Origin: Cryptomeria japonica
Taxonomy: Eukaryota > Streptophyta > Pinopsida > Cupressales > Cupressaceae
Assembly (NCBI RefSeq): GCF_030272615.1
Contig: NC_081414.1
Location: 523,758,137 to 523,822,136, forward strand
DNA length: 64,000 bases
Direction of reading: 5' to 3'
Below are positions 46,556 to 58,685 of this stretch, piece by piece (positions within the stretch are counted from its first letter, which is position 1; each line of letters opens with the position of its first letter). Both the position numbers and the translations under genes were made by a program. Below the pieces are notes generated by a model. That model searched no databases. It saw only the letters and a program-made list of their open reading frames with translations, and was not told the DNA's origin.

Positions 46556-47131
46556 TCCATATGAACAAGATTCGAAGTAGGATGTTCAAAGAAATACCTT
46601 GTTTCGCGCACGTTGCCCCATTTACTAGTTGAAATGCCCAAGTGCACACTAGTTCGACTTTCTACAACCTTCAATTCAGTTTAATTACACAAATCACAAA
46701 GCAATTCGGCAATTGATAGCAAATAATCTTTCTCATCTCAGCAAGCACTCCAAATTTCTTTCTCAAATGCATTAGGGTAAAAATGACAATGTAAAAACTT
46801 GCTTTTATCCTTTTTACCTAATGCATTAAATGCTCGCCCGTTAGGGTTATAAACCCTAATTTAACTGCTCAAAGAGAAAACCGGTTGATAACATATTGAC
46901 AAAAAGTTACCAAAATTTCATGTTTCAAAATTCTTTTACCGCTCATTTTTCTCAAGGGGTCTAGAGGTAATTTGACCGTTAAGCTCCCCTTATCCATATT
47001 AAAAAGGCTTAAGTCACTGGTGCAGGGTTCTCTTCACTAGGTGAAGGAACATTTTCTTCTCTAGGTGAGTCATCACTTTTCATCTTCCAAGTCTAATTCA
47101 TTTCTTCTCTGGTTTCTTCAACATTAACTTT

Positions 47132-48304
47132 CTACTTTTCTTTTTGATTATTAGAAGAATTGACCAGTTTTGTATTTCTGGATCTACAAAATTTTGCTAA
47201 GTGCCCTGGTTTGTTACAGTGATAACAGGCCATACCAGAGGATTTCCAAGGTCCTGCATTACCTCTTCCTGTTCTTCTTCTACAGTTCATAGCCACATGA
47301 CCAAAGTTATTACAGATGGTGCAAATAACATTTGTTACCTTTTCCATCTCAAATGGACTAAACCAGTTGCTGTAGGGTCTTTGCCAGTTCAGGTTTACCT
47401 AGTCGTCAAAATTCCTTATCCAGTCACCATTTGATCTTGGATGCATGTGTGGTACAGGATTGTTTGCTCCATATCTACACTCAACATATCTATGTCCATA
47501 CATTCCACATGTGAAGCAATGACCTTCAAATTTCTTGGATGCATACCTTGCATTAGTATTGTAACTAGCATTTCTGTTAGGTTTGTCTCTACAAACATTT
47601 GTAGTGTGACCAGGTTTATGAAAAACAAAACAAATAGGTTTAAAGACCTTCTTACCTGTAGGCTTATTGATCTTAGGAGCAGATTTATTCTTAAGAGTGT
47701 TGCTCTTTGTACTGGAGGATTCACCTTTTTCAGATGTGTGAAAACCAAGTCCAGAGATATCACCCTTCATCCTTTGTGATTGAATTTTCTCTTTCAGCAT
47801 GGTAGAACTTCTATTGAACTTCTCCAATTTCTCATTAGATTCAGTAAGCTGTTTGGTGAGATCTTCATTATGCTTTGACAGGTTCTCTCTCAGAGATGAT
47901 GCAAGTTCAAGATCTAGTTGTAGGTTCTCCTTTTCTTCTCTTTCAGCAACCAAATGCTCATGCATAGTGACATTTTCCCACTTGATCTTTGCAATCTCTT
48001 GATCTCTTTCCTTGAGAAGATCTTCAACAGCTCTTTTGGCTTCCAGTTCCTGACTCATGCGGATAGTGAGACCTTCTAGATGTCTCCTTAGATTCAGTTT
48101 CTCACCATTTAACTTTTCAACTTCCTCTGCTAAAGCATCAATATTGGCTTCATTTGAAGAACTATTATTAGATATCTCTAACAATTATTCAGTTAGCTCT
48201 CTCCTTTTGACTTGTGAAGCTTGAAGTTTGACCCGAAGGGTTTCAAGCTCATTTATGCTAGCTTCTAGCTCTCTAGCCATCTGGAAGTAGCTCATGTCCC
48301 CCAT
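47132..48304 (-). pseudogene. Gag-like protein with coiled coil and four CCHC knuckles (copy Y)
   Basis: ATG at 48304 in a good context (ACCACCATGG), about 50 bases from the primer site. Residues 1-180 form a long charged coiled coil (LEASINELETLRVKL, LAEEVEKLNGEKLNL, EREEKENLQLDL). Four knuckles follow: CFVFHKPGHTTNVC (second Cys is Phe), CFTCGMYGHRYVEC, CTICNNFGHVAMNC and CYHCNKPGHLAKFC. Two in-frame stops, near 48186 and 47399, are the only damage over about 390 codons. In the family Gag binds RNA through the knuckles; the coiled coil would drive self-assembly. The globular copia Gag core seen at 34643 is not evident. Confidence 0.75.
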
Positions 48305-48352
48305 GGTGGTTTGAAGGCTCCCTTATAAGCGATTAGGCTTCAAATAAGTTAG

Positions 48353-48364
48353 GCTCTGATACCA
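48353..48364 (-). other. Primer-binding site of copy Y
   Basis: The minus strand reads TGGTATCAGAGC, an exact match to the classic plant initiator-Met site, two bases after the LTR. Confidence 0.88.
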
Positions 48365-48366
48365 AT

Positions 48367-49488
48367 TGATAGACTTGAAAAGCACTAAGAGGGGGGGTGA
48401 ATCAATGACATCAAAAATGAAACTACTTCAAACACTAACCGGTAGATGAACTTAACAAATCTTTTAAAAATAATGCATGCAATCTAAAATGATATAACAA
48501 CATCCACATAAACTAAATCATCCACCATAACACAAGTGTTTGTACATGGAAAACCCAAATAGGTATAAACCATGGTGAGATGGAACTCACAAGTTAACTA
48601 TCTGGAGTAATAGATAATTGACCGGTTAAGGTCTACAAAGTACTCTGCTAGGAGAAAATCTTGTTAGAGATCCCAAAGCTTGATTAGAAGCTTATACCCT
48701 GTTAAAGGTAGTACCCTATTAGGAGTAACCTCGGTGGTGGATTTCTAAATCCAAACTAATGGATTACCCTGTTAGAGGATTTATACATTGAATCTTGTTA
48801 GAGCTTACCCGGTTAGGGGATTTGATTCTACTGTAATTGTTAGGAAACAACAAGAATGGTTTTCTCTGTTCTAAGTAGCACAATACTTGCTTGATTAGAT
48901 CCTTCTAAACATATTTAACACTACTCTTCTGCATACTTTGCAGCTTAACTCTTTTTCCTTTCACACACAACATAACACTTTTCACTTTTTTTCACATAAC
49001 ATAACTCTTTTTCTTCTTTTAAAATAATTCATTGCGATGTCAATATATAGACCTTATGATTTCATGTCAGCCTTAAGAAATCATAACACAATTTCCTAGA
49101 TGCACTATATCTAGACAAGTGATCATAACTCATCACAAAAATTACCACCAAGCAATCGGTGCTAGTAACTCATCATGAAATGTGGCAACTCATCACAAAA
49201 TTACCAAATACCGGTTTGAGTAAAACATATGAACCATTGTCCTTGAATCTCTGCTTGATCTCCATCTTGATCTTCATCTTGATGCCAACTTAGTAAAATC
49301 ACAGGTTGTCTCTTATGCACATACTGGTTATTACAAGGTACCGGTTAGAGATTGACCACTAAGTATACCGCTTGACAATGTAAATAATTAAAGTTACACC
49401 GGTAGAAATTATAACCATATGTGTGTGTGTGAGTGTTTCATCAATGACAACATATGATGAATACATTACAATCATCATCATGCGAACA
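48367..49488 (-). repeat. 5' LTR of copy Y
   Basis: Minus-strand ends TGTTCGCATG...AAGTCTATCA, 1122 bp, followed at 49489-49493 by AAATC. Nearly identical to copy X, so both are recent relative to the host element. Confidence 0.85.
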
Positions 49489-50115
49489 AAATCCTCTAAC
49501 CAGGTGATCCATTAGCTTGGATTTGAAATCCTCTATCGAGGTTACTCCTAACAGGGTATTGCCTTTAACAGGGTATTGTAGTCAATCCCTTAATCGGATC
49601 TGTTCCTAACAGGAAATTTTTGTAAAGCTTCTAACAAGGCTTGGATCCTAATAGGGCAAACTTCAAAAGAGTTTAAAATACTTGTGGGTATTCATCCCCA
49701 CCATGGTTTTTCCCATTTGGGTTTCTACGTCAAAAATCATTGTGCAAGTGGTGAATGGTTTTTGTGGTTATGTTTTTATATGGTTAATTTTTTAAGTGGT
49801 AAAGCCACTTAGATATGTTAAGATGACCGAAAGTGATCTGAAATGTTCTTTTACTAATGTTAGTAAAGTGGTTTGATGGTTTGGTTAAATGGTTTGAGAG
49901 TTTCAGATCTATTACACTATTATTTTGGTATGCTTGTCAACTGGTAAACTTGACACTGGAGTTGCAATTTATAGTTTAGTGTTTGAACCAGTTTGTTTAG
50001 TGATTGATCTATGAGTTGGGTTTAAGTTTGGTGAAAGTTTAGTTTGTTTTCTAACTACTGATTCACTCCCCCTCTTAATAGTTGTCTGGATCCTTATTGA
50101 TTCATCATATCATCA
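49489..50115 (+). repeat. 3' LTR of the copia element, right piece
   Basis: Continues the LTR from AAATCCTCTAACC to CATATCATCA, matching 33945-34572. Phrases such as TTACTCCTAACAGGG and GCTTCTAACAAGGCTTGG are conserved. Confidence 0.85.
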
Positions 50116-50160
<45 letters not shown>

Positions 50161-50191
50161 TCTCCCTCTCTCCTATTCTCTCTCCTACCCC

Positions 50192-50228
<37 letters not shown>

Positions 50229-50363
50229 ATATCCCTCTCTCCCTCTCCCCCTCTCCTTTTCCCAATCTCCCTCCCTCCCCCTCTCCTTATTCCCTTCTCT
50301 CACTGTCTCTAACTCTCTCTCCATCCCCCTCTCCTTATCCTATTCTATTGCTCTTCCTACTCC

Positions 50364-50406
<43 letters not shown>

Positions 50407-50688
50407 GTATATATATATATATATATATATATCCTTCTCTCCCTCTCTTCCTATCCCCTATTCTCTCTCTCTCTCCTTTTCCCACTCTCCCTCTCTCCCC
50501 ATCTTATTTTCCCAATCTCCCTCTCTCCCCATCTCCTTATCCTATTCTCCTCTCTCTCTCTCTCTCCACTCTCCTTTTCCCAATCTTCCTCCCTCTCCCT
50601 CTCCTTATCCTATTATCTCTCTCTCTCCCTCTCTCCCTCTCTCCTTATCCTATTCTCTCCCTCTCTTCCTATCCCCTATTCTCTCTCT

Positions 50689-50749
<61 letters not shown>
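50116..50749. repeat. Pyrimidine (CT)n array, segment 2, with a (TA)n run
   Basis: CT runs interrupted by CCCAATCTCCCTC and CTCCTTATCCTATTCT phrases, as in segment 1, plus an alternating TA run at 50408-50432. The Ser/Leu/Pro and Arg/Glu frames here are artefacts. Confidence 0.93.
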
Positions 50750-50753
<4 letters not shown>

Positions 50754-51345
50754 GTGCCCCTCCTCGACTAGACTTCTATTTCATGCTTGATAGACATATT
50801 TAGACCTATTAGATCCATTTAGACTCTAGATGATGATGATGGTTTGACACTTTGTTTTAGTTTCTTTATATCATGGATTACTATGAGGACTTATGACACT
50901 TTGATGATTTCATGAATGATGGTGTTATCATTATTGATCATGAGATTTGATGGTTATATACATTTGATGGATTTCCCTATGTGTTCATGTACTTGATGAT
51001 TATATGTTCTATTTACATTGATGGAATTACATTGATTATGCACTAGATGATATTATGGATGGTTTTTCATTGATTATGTATTTGATGTACTAACCCTATT
51101 TCATCGATATTTATGATGAGATGTTTATCTGTTGTGTTTGACCTATTGTTTGACTGTCTTCGTGGAGAATCAGAGTCACATCACTCATTGCGAGCGAGAT
51201 GTGTTGTTGCATAATTCTACCACTTTTTTTCTATGTATGTATATATACATGTATCATTGTTGGTGGTTGCAAGACTTGTAATTACTGGACATTTATTCCT
51301 CCCTTAATCCCTAGGTGCGAGCGTGTCCTTATCCTGATGGTAATG
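50750..51345 (+). repeat. Candidate LTR with primer-site-like end
   Basis: Begins TGTAGTGCCCCTCC directly at the end of the CT array, and at 51346 TGGTTTCAGAGT resembles the iMet primer site (TGGTATCAGAGC with two mismatches). About 595 bp. No second copy was recognised, so it may be a partial or solo LTR. Confidence 0.4.
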
Positions 51346-53575
51346 TGGTTTCAGAGTTGACATGAGTTCCATTCACATACTCTAGGTTTAAGTTGTCACC
51401 AGGCACAATTGGTCATGTCAGTTGTCATCTTGGCTCTTTCAGTTTTGGGAGTAAGTTAGTATTGATTGACTTTTTTAGTATGAGGATTATTTATGTTGTG
51501 GTTGATTTAATTGTCACATGGTTATTTATGCGGTGTTGGGTTATTTGTCAATTTGTTGAGAGATTTGATAGTTAGTATTTTTTTTAATTATTTGATTTAA
51601 GCTATTTGAGCTTTTGATTATTTGATTTATGATTCTTAGAATTATAGTATTTATTTAATTAATAATTTTGTAAAGATTATTTAATTAATTATTGATTATT
51701 GCTTATAGTCTAAATATTAATTAATATTTAATATTGGAAGTAATAAATTATTTAATGGTTGATTTATTTAATTATGTTTTCTATTGGTGAATAATTAAAA
51801 ATAACTATAGTTCATAATGTATTAAATAATAATTCCTATAGGGCTATAGTTGAAATAGTAATATTTATTTGGTGGTATGGTAATTATACCTTGGGATATC
51901 AAAATATATGTATCCCTCCTACTTATAATATATGTTAGTATTTCCTACCTACCCTATTCTCCTAGTGGAGGATTTTCTTTCGGGGAAACCATAGGATATG
52001 GGAAAAATATTCCAAAATGGAATTACCCTATTGATTGGTTTTCTAGGGTTTCTTATTTATTGTTTCCTTTTAATGGATTCCCTGTGACTATTCACAAGTT
52101 CCATTCTTTAGCTTTGGATTCTCAGTGGATTACTTAGACTAGGTTTGGAAGAGATTTGGGTTTGGATTTGGATTGTAAAACTTGTGGGCTCTCCTTTAGC
52201 GACCTACCATCACACAAGTTGCAGGTTGGAGGCCATAACCTTGTTGTTTATCTTTGTTTTCACTATCTACAAGTGTTTACTCCGTGAATTTTTGTGTGGG
52301 GAATAAGGAAATAGTTCATTTCATTCTCTCTATTCTTAATGGAAATGATTGGGAATTCCATGGGTTATGAAATCTTTATTTGGATGAAAGTTTGGAGGTT
52401 ATCTTTTTGTGGTTGTCGTGAATACACAACATGGGATTTATATGTATTGAGATTTTTTCCATTTATAATGTGATTGTATTTAATTATTATTTTTTTGGAG
52501 ATTTCTTTCATGTTGTGAAAGATTTAAGGGAGTTTTTGGAGTTGAGAGGAGAGAGCCTTTTGAGCTTCCAGTCTGGCCATGTCGTGAGGAAGACTCACAT
52601 GACTCGTCTCCTTTTGAGACATTTTATATTTCCCTTGTTTTAATGTGTTTTTATGTTTGAAATAAGTTTATTGTTTGTATTTATATGTTTGTTGAGTCTA
52701 TTTCATGATTTGGATTCAATATTTGGTGTTTAATGGTTTTTTGAACTTGGTGGAGATGTTTTTTCCCTCCTTAAGTCTGCATTATGTTTTCAATTGGAGT
52801 TCCTTGGATGAATTTTATTATTTTATTTTGTTCACATATTCTTATATTTCATTTTGTGTTGATTCCAATGAGTATAAATACATCATATTTGGCTCATTAT
52901 GTTTCAAATAGCTTTGATCCCGCACTTAAATAATTTTTTGCCAAAATTTACACTTTTTTCCTATGCGCTAAAAGAATGACCAAATGCACTAAAATAATTA
53001 CTAGATGTGATAAAAAATCAACCAGATGCAATAAAGTATCAGTCATATGTGCCACTTTAGAAAATGTATGCGCCATTCTGTGTATTTTTAGGGTTTTGTC
53101 TAGTTTGAAGTCTGTTTGATGTCAGTTGGATTTTGGCCCATACCAGAGGCTTTTTGAGGGCATTTATTATGTTTTCTAATGTTTATTTATGATTGGTGAT
53201 GTATTTATATGATTTTTTTGTGATTTTTTTAATGTATTTTACTCCATTTGAGTTGTTTGTGCTTCCTCTCTTGTTGATGCGCCAAGAGAGAGATTGAGAT
53301 TCTTGTGATTATGCACCAACAAGTGGATAGGCCTTGCTGAGATTATTTGATGATTCATTTCAGATTTGATGACATTTATTATGGCCTTGATATGTTGATT
53401 TGGTGAATAGGCTCATTGATTTTTGGTTCTCATGTTTTGATCTTTCACATGTTTCATGATTATGAGATGAGATTGTTGGTTGCATATGGATTGTTTATGA
53501 TTTCAGATTTATGTATGTTCTCATATTTAATTATGATTATAGAGCCTCTTTTGTTGTCATGTTTGAGACTATGTT
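51346..53575 (+). other. Unassigned AT-rich interior
   Basis: No supported protein. 51570-51870 is rich in TTAATTAAT. If the candidate LTR at 50750 is real, this is a heavily decayed element interior. Confidence 0.35.
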
Positions 53576-55925
53576 AGGGGGGAGTGGGATTCCTTGTGAC
53601 AACCAGGGTCACGAGAGATAGACTTGCATGAGGTTCCTTGTAAGGATGCATGAAGTTTAGACCACCAGGGCACATTGGGAGTTTGTCATGATTTTTAAAT
53701 AAGTGATAACCTAATAATTAATGGGTTGGGTAGTTGGATTAATTAATAAAGATAAAATTGATGTGAGCCTCGTGACTTGTTCCTAGGGAGGATGTTTTAG
53801 GATAACCATGAGAAGGTCGTGAAGATGGTAAACCAATATCCCTTGATCTCTCATAGGTTGAGTTGGTTACGCATGTGTGTCACTTACCAAGTGGTTCCTT
53901 GAAAGGATGCTTGGGGGTCTAAATCTAACAAGAGGTTCCTTTAAGGGATGCTTGTAACATGGGATGACACTTTACTCTTACATGTGTTCCCTTTGATGAT
54001 CTTATGACTATACCTTATTGACTGATAAGCCTCTAGGAGTTTCTTATTATGGTTGTTTGTGTTGGTTGTATTTTCTCCATGCTTGAGAGAGTTGTTGTAA
54101 TATTTTCTTTTGGTATTAAGTGTCAACCTAGATGTAGAGTGTGTTTTGGGACCTTGTGTCGTCTCCTAGCATAGGGGGTGGTTCCTTTGGTTCCACATGG
54201 TGGGGTGGTTGGTTCTTATTACCATTGGTTTTTTCTCCTTGTTGGTGTTCTTCGTGTGTAGATGTGGATTCTCCTTCTTGATGGATTATGGATGTACCTT
54301 GTAGCAGATTTATGTGATGAATATGATGGAATACATGTATGTAGTATCTTATATGTGGTATATGGAATCATGTAAAAGGAAGAGCTATGTTCATGATGTA
54401 TTGTTATGTAAATGTATTCGTAAGTAGTTCATAATTGGTAGTTAGGGTATGTCATGATTTGTAAATGTGGCAATGAGATGTATGGATATGTTCTTGTTAA
54501 ATGAAAGGAATGATTTCATGTACCCAAATTTGGCAATGGAGTTGCAAGTCAAATAGATTTGATTTATAATATGATCTACTTGTATTGGTTAGAAAGGAAT
54601 TCTATGGTTATTCTTTAGATTGTGATTTAATATATAAAAGAACCCTCATAAATGGAATAATCTTAAATGTTAGTATTGAGGATGTTAGATAATATGGATA
54701 AGGTTTAGATAATGATGTCTCTTGTTTACGCTTGGAAATTAGGAAAAGTATGCATAGAATGTAAAAGGATTATGGAATGAAAATATTAGGATTATTGTGT
54801 TATGCATGGGGTTATTGTGAAATTGGGAAAGTGGTTGCATGTGTAGTTGGATTAGGAAAGGAAACTATTGCTATTAGATTTGTGGATATGCTTTTGGTGC
54901 TATGTGAAAACTACGATGTTATGAAGGAATTAGATATGTGAATAGATCATGTTGCTAATAGGTAAATCATGATGTAGGAGACATATATGACCATGTGAGA
55001 ATTTGAATGTAAAAGAAAATTGGGATTAAAAGGTATTGAGGCTTTAGAATGAAGCTAATATGAAATGGATTAATTTGCATAGTAATGTAATGTATATCAT
55101 GCTAGATAAATACTAAATGACTTGTATATGATGTATGCCATGTACTTGTAATAAATTTAATGGATTTATATTGTTATATGTTTGTAATCCAATAAATGAA
55201 CTTTATGATTAAAGGATTAGTGTGATGTTGTGTTTGAGTAAAGAAATAAGGGAAATAGTTTATCATATGGATTGAAGAATGAATTATAGTTTATACATTA
55301 TGAACAGATAATCATAATAAATGGAATGAGATCATGTTAGTATTAGAAGCGATTGAAGTATTATTAAATGGATTATCAAAGATAGATTTTACCTATGCAT
55401 TAGGATAGAATCATCATGGAAAAAGAAAAGAGTATGTAGATAGGAGATGATGGGTTAAAACACATTTGGATTTGGTGAATAAAATGAATGTAGGATTATG
55501 GGGTTGTCTTGCATTTTAAAAGAAGGAATGTAATATGCTAGTAGAATGGTATAATGGTATGCATTTCATAATGGATAGATAAGCTAGTGGGTTGCATATC
55601 TCATGATTAGGAAATTAAATATGATGCATTAATTCAAGATGGAATATGTTTATCATGTGAGTAGGTTGTCATTATGGAAGTTAAATGAGCAATGACATTG
55701 AAGTACCCTAGGGAAAGGTTAATGATGTTATGTTATTTTTGCTTGCGTAAATTAGTGAAATGTAAGATGATGATGTTCATAATGTTTAAATGGTTAATGA
55801 ATGTAGTTATATGGAGATGTTATGTATTAAATTAGTTGTTATTAAAAGTTAATTAAAAAATAATAATCTCAATTAGTATGATAGATGATTAGTTTTCTCT
55901 AGGGTATTTGGCGGGAATTACACAC
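53576..55925 (+). other. Purine tract and possible 3' LTR, then unassigned DNA
   Basis: TTAGGGGGGAGTGGGATTCC followed at once by TGTGACAACC looks like a polypurine tract and LTR start. The following 2.3 kb has no gene but repeats phrases such as GAGGTTCCTTGTAAGGATGC (53630) and TTCCTTTAAGGGATGCTTG (53940). It ends TTACACACA before the CT array resumes. Similarity to 50750-51345 was not seen, so the two may be separate elements. Confidence 0.35.
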
Positions 55926-56185
<260 letters not shown>

Positions 56186-56289
56186 TTTTCACATGATTTT
56201 TTGGGACAGTAACAGTCAGGTTTTCATTTTTTTTGGTTAATTTTTCTTTGAAATGATTGATTTGTCTCATATATTGGATTGTTTTTGAA

Positions 56290-56455
56290 ATTATTTTATC
56301 ATTGTTACTTTATTTTATAACAAAATGATGATCATTTGTTGATTTTTTGCTTTGATCATGATTGATTTTTTTTGTATTTTGGTTTTTTTTAAAGTTATTT
56401 TATCATTAATGCTTTAGATTATAAAAAAATGATGATCATTTGTTGTTTTTTTGAC
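56290..56455. repeat. Two diverged copies of a 55-bp unit, 105 bp apart
   Basis: Both hold TTATTTTATCATT, then AAATGATGATCATTTGTTG and a T-run (56293-56349; 56398-56453). They sit just upstream of the transposase-like gene. Confidence 0.7.
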
Positions 56456-56496
56456 ATTTTTAAGTGGATTGTCATCATGATGTTATGTGTAGGACA

Positions 56497-58685
56497 ATGG
56501 CAAAGAACAAGAGAGGAACGAATGAACAAAGAGAGGCAACAAAGGAAAGACAAAGGGAGTGTATGAGGAGATAATGTGAAGGTACGCCATCTAATGTACC
56601 CAATGAAAGTGATGGACATTCAAAAATTAAAATTTATATGATGAATTCTCCAAATCAAAATGATCAAAATACACCATTTCAAATGCATATGATGAATGCA
56701 CCTAATGAATGCAATGAACATACACCATTTGAAAATGATTCGATGAATGCACATGTTAATAAAATTGAAGAAGATATACCATTTGAATTTGATGTGATCA
56801 ATGCACATAATGCACCTAATGAGAATGAAGAGCATGCACCAATCTTAACACCTCTTAGAATAATTCATAGAAAACCAAAGTTCCTAATAGACATTGATGA
56901 AAATATTGTGAAGCCAATGCATGATAAAATTTTTGAAAGAACTTGTAGAAGAATGGTTAGAATAATTTGGAATAAATATTTTGAAAACTTACATAAAAGT
57001 GGAAGATACCAATTAGTTGTTGAAATGATTAAAAATCTGAAATTTAGAGAGACAATGAAAATTTTGGGGTTAAGAACATCCGAAAATAATAGTGAGAGAA
57101 CCATTGTGAGAAACCTTTTTGATGCATACCAGGCCATTGGTTCAAAATCATGCACTAAAGATGGTAATGTTACTCATCATGTCCTCACATCAACCATAAT
57201 GGGAAAGGAAATGAAAAAATATTGTTTAATAAGAAAAACAGGCAAGTCGTTAAGAATAAGTAGAACCACATTACACTGTGCCTTAGAGAGGTGAGAGAAA
57301 ATTGAGGATCCTAATAATAATTCTCTTTGGGCATTCTTGGGTATACTCCCATGGAAGGATAAGGTTGGTGTTGATGCACTAAGAATGTTAATTGAGAAAT
57401 GTTGGCATGACAACACAAGGGTTTCACGCAACCAAAGAGATTTTGTTAGAAGGCGAATTGGAATTAGAAATCGTGAGCCACATCCAAAAAACTATTTAGA
57501 TATGACTCAAACACAATTTTATGAAAGGTTTCTTCAAAGCTTTTCTGAGATTGAAATTAGTCAAAGATTTTTTGAGATGACAGAACCATTCTATGTTAAG
57601 ATTAATCATGCACATACTACATGTTGTTTTAGGGTCCATGTTGAATTTTCCATGTATTATGATATTTATCGCTATATATGTTGTACTTTGCACACTAACG
57701 ATGTTTTGCAGGAATGTGGTCTACAAGCACCTCCTAAGTCATCGAGAGAAATTATTTCAAGTGTACTATGTAAATGAGATGGCGGGTACATTTACTATAA
57801 GATGATGTGTTTGAGAGGTTTTTGTCATACATGTGGTGGTTTACAATAGTTGCATAGATGCCTACATCTGGATAGCACACATGAAATTGGTAAGGAACTA
57901 GTTTCTATTGGAAAATACAAGTCACTCACATATGGTGTTAAAGATGGAAAAGAATTGAAGAGGTGTGAGTTACTGAAAAGGGATATATGCATAGCTGATT
58001 TTATGAAGATGTCTCAAGAGAAACTAGTGTATGAGTACATAGGTCACACACACAGAGCTAGGTGGTTAGATTAGCAATTCAAGTCATGTAAGGACACTTT
58101 CCCCCTTGGCACTATTGTTTATGTCATTCATTTTACTCAGAATTATACACTAAAGCTGCAAAATGAAGTACAATCTATGTATTACTACTCTACACAAGTT
58201 ATAATTTTTGTACACATAGAATTCATGCATGCACATGATAGCACCAAGGAGGACAAAAAGGTTATAAGATAATATCACTTCTATATCAGTGATGATCGTA
58301 CTCATTCCTCAGAGTATGTGCAAGGATGTTTTATAGTCTTCTATGATAGTTTAAGGGAAAGAGATATAAGATACAACCAACACTTAATATGGTCGAACAA
58401 TTGCACTGCACAATTCAAGAATGCAATGATGTTCTACTGGTTGACTAGGATACATGTGACAAGTGGTGTGCAACATTTTTGGAATTTCACTGAGGCAGGA
58501 CATGGAAAGGGAAAGCATGATGGTGCAGGAGCATGTGTGAAAAGAGCTCTTACTAGAAAGGAATTGGAGTACGAAGGTGGTACAATGTTAAGAGATGCAA
58601 AAACAATTGTGCAATGGTGTAACTCTATAATGGGACCAGGTAACACAGGTAAGTCTATGGTTTCTAGATATTTTTGGTTAATAAG
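56497..58685 (+). pseudogene. Transposase-like protein gene with RNase-H-like motifs, cut by element B
   Basis: From ATG 56497 one frame runs 2.18 kb with only nonsense codons (56572, 57292, 57775, 57847, 58072, 58270) and no required frameshift. After an Asn/Glu-rich N-terminus comes a helical region (RTCRRMVRIIWNKYF, FRETMKILGLRTSENN). Later: FCHTCGG (Cys pair, codon ~440), YIGHTHRARW, VIHFTQNYTLKLQNEVQ (~545), FYISDDRTHSSEY (~597), IWSNNCTAQFKN (~632) and TEAGHGKGKHDGAGACVKR (~668). This motif series matches, from memory, an uncharacterised family common in animal genomes with VxDF-NYT, SDD-H, WSDGC-QFK and HGKG-DG-G boxes, probably a DDE-type recombinase. Here the first and third acidic positions read His and Asn. 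The gene ends at the LTR of element B. Confidence 0.6.

Larger units (their letters stand above)
44506..49488 (-). mobile_element. Minus-strand non-autonomous LTR element (copy Y), 3' end missing
   Basis: From right to left: 5' LTR (48367-49488), iMet-type primer site (48353-48364), Gag with four zinc knuckles (47132-48304), a 0.6-kb non-coding gap (46556-47131) and a second ORF of about 680 codons (44506-46555), truncated at 44506. No protease, RT, RNase H or integrase motif is seen in 3.8 kb of interior. The LTR resembles that of the surrounding copia family, so it is probably a copia relative depending on others for pol. It could have carried pol in the missing 3' part. Confidence 0.72.
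33175..50115 (+). mobile_element. Ty1/copia retrotransposon with nested insertions
   Basis: 5' LTR 33175-34572, iMet-type primer site, one gag-pol frame (34643-37834 and 41246-42124), purine tract at 42496 and a 3' LTR from 42507 that ends at 50115. Without the insertions it is about 10.4 kb between CT arrays. Two events interrupt it: an LTR insertion in pol (37835-41245) and minus-strand LTR material in the 3' LTR (43263-49488). The order integrase before RT marks it as copia. I found no clean target duplication at the outer ends, perhaps because the flanks are repetitive. Confidence 0.88.

Noticed and set aside
33165-50125. Target-site duplication at the outer ends of the copia element
   Set aside because: TTCTA on the left and TTATC on the right do not match; the repetitive flanks prevent a confident call.
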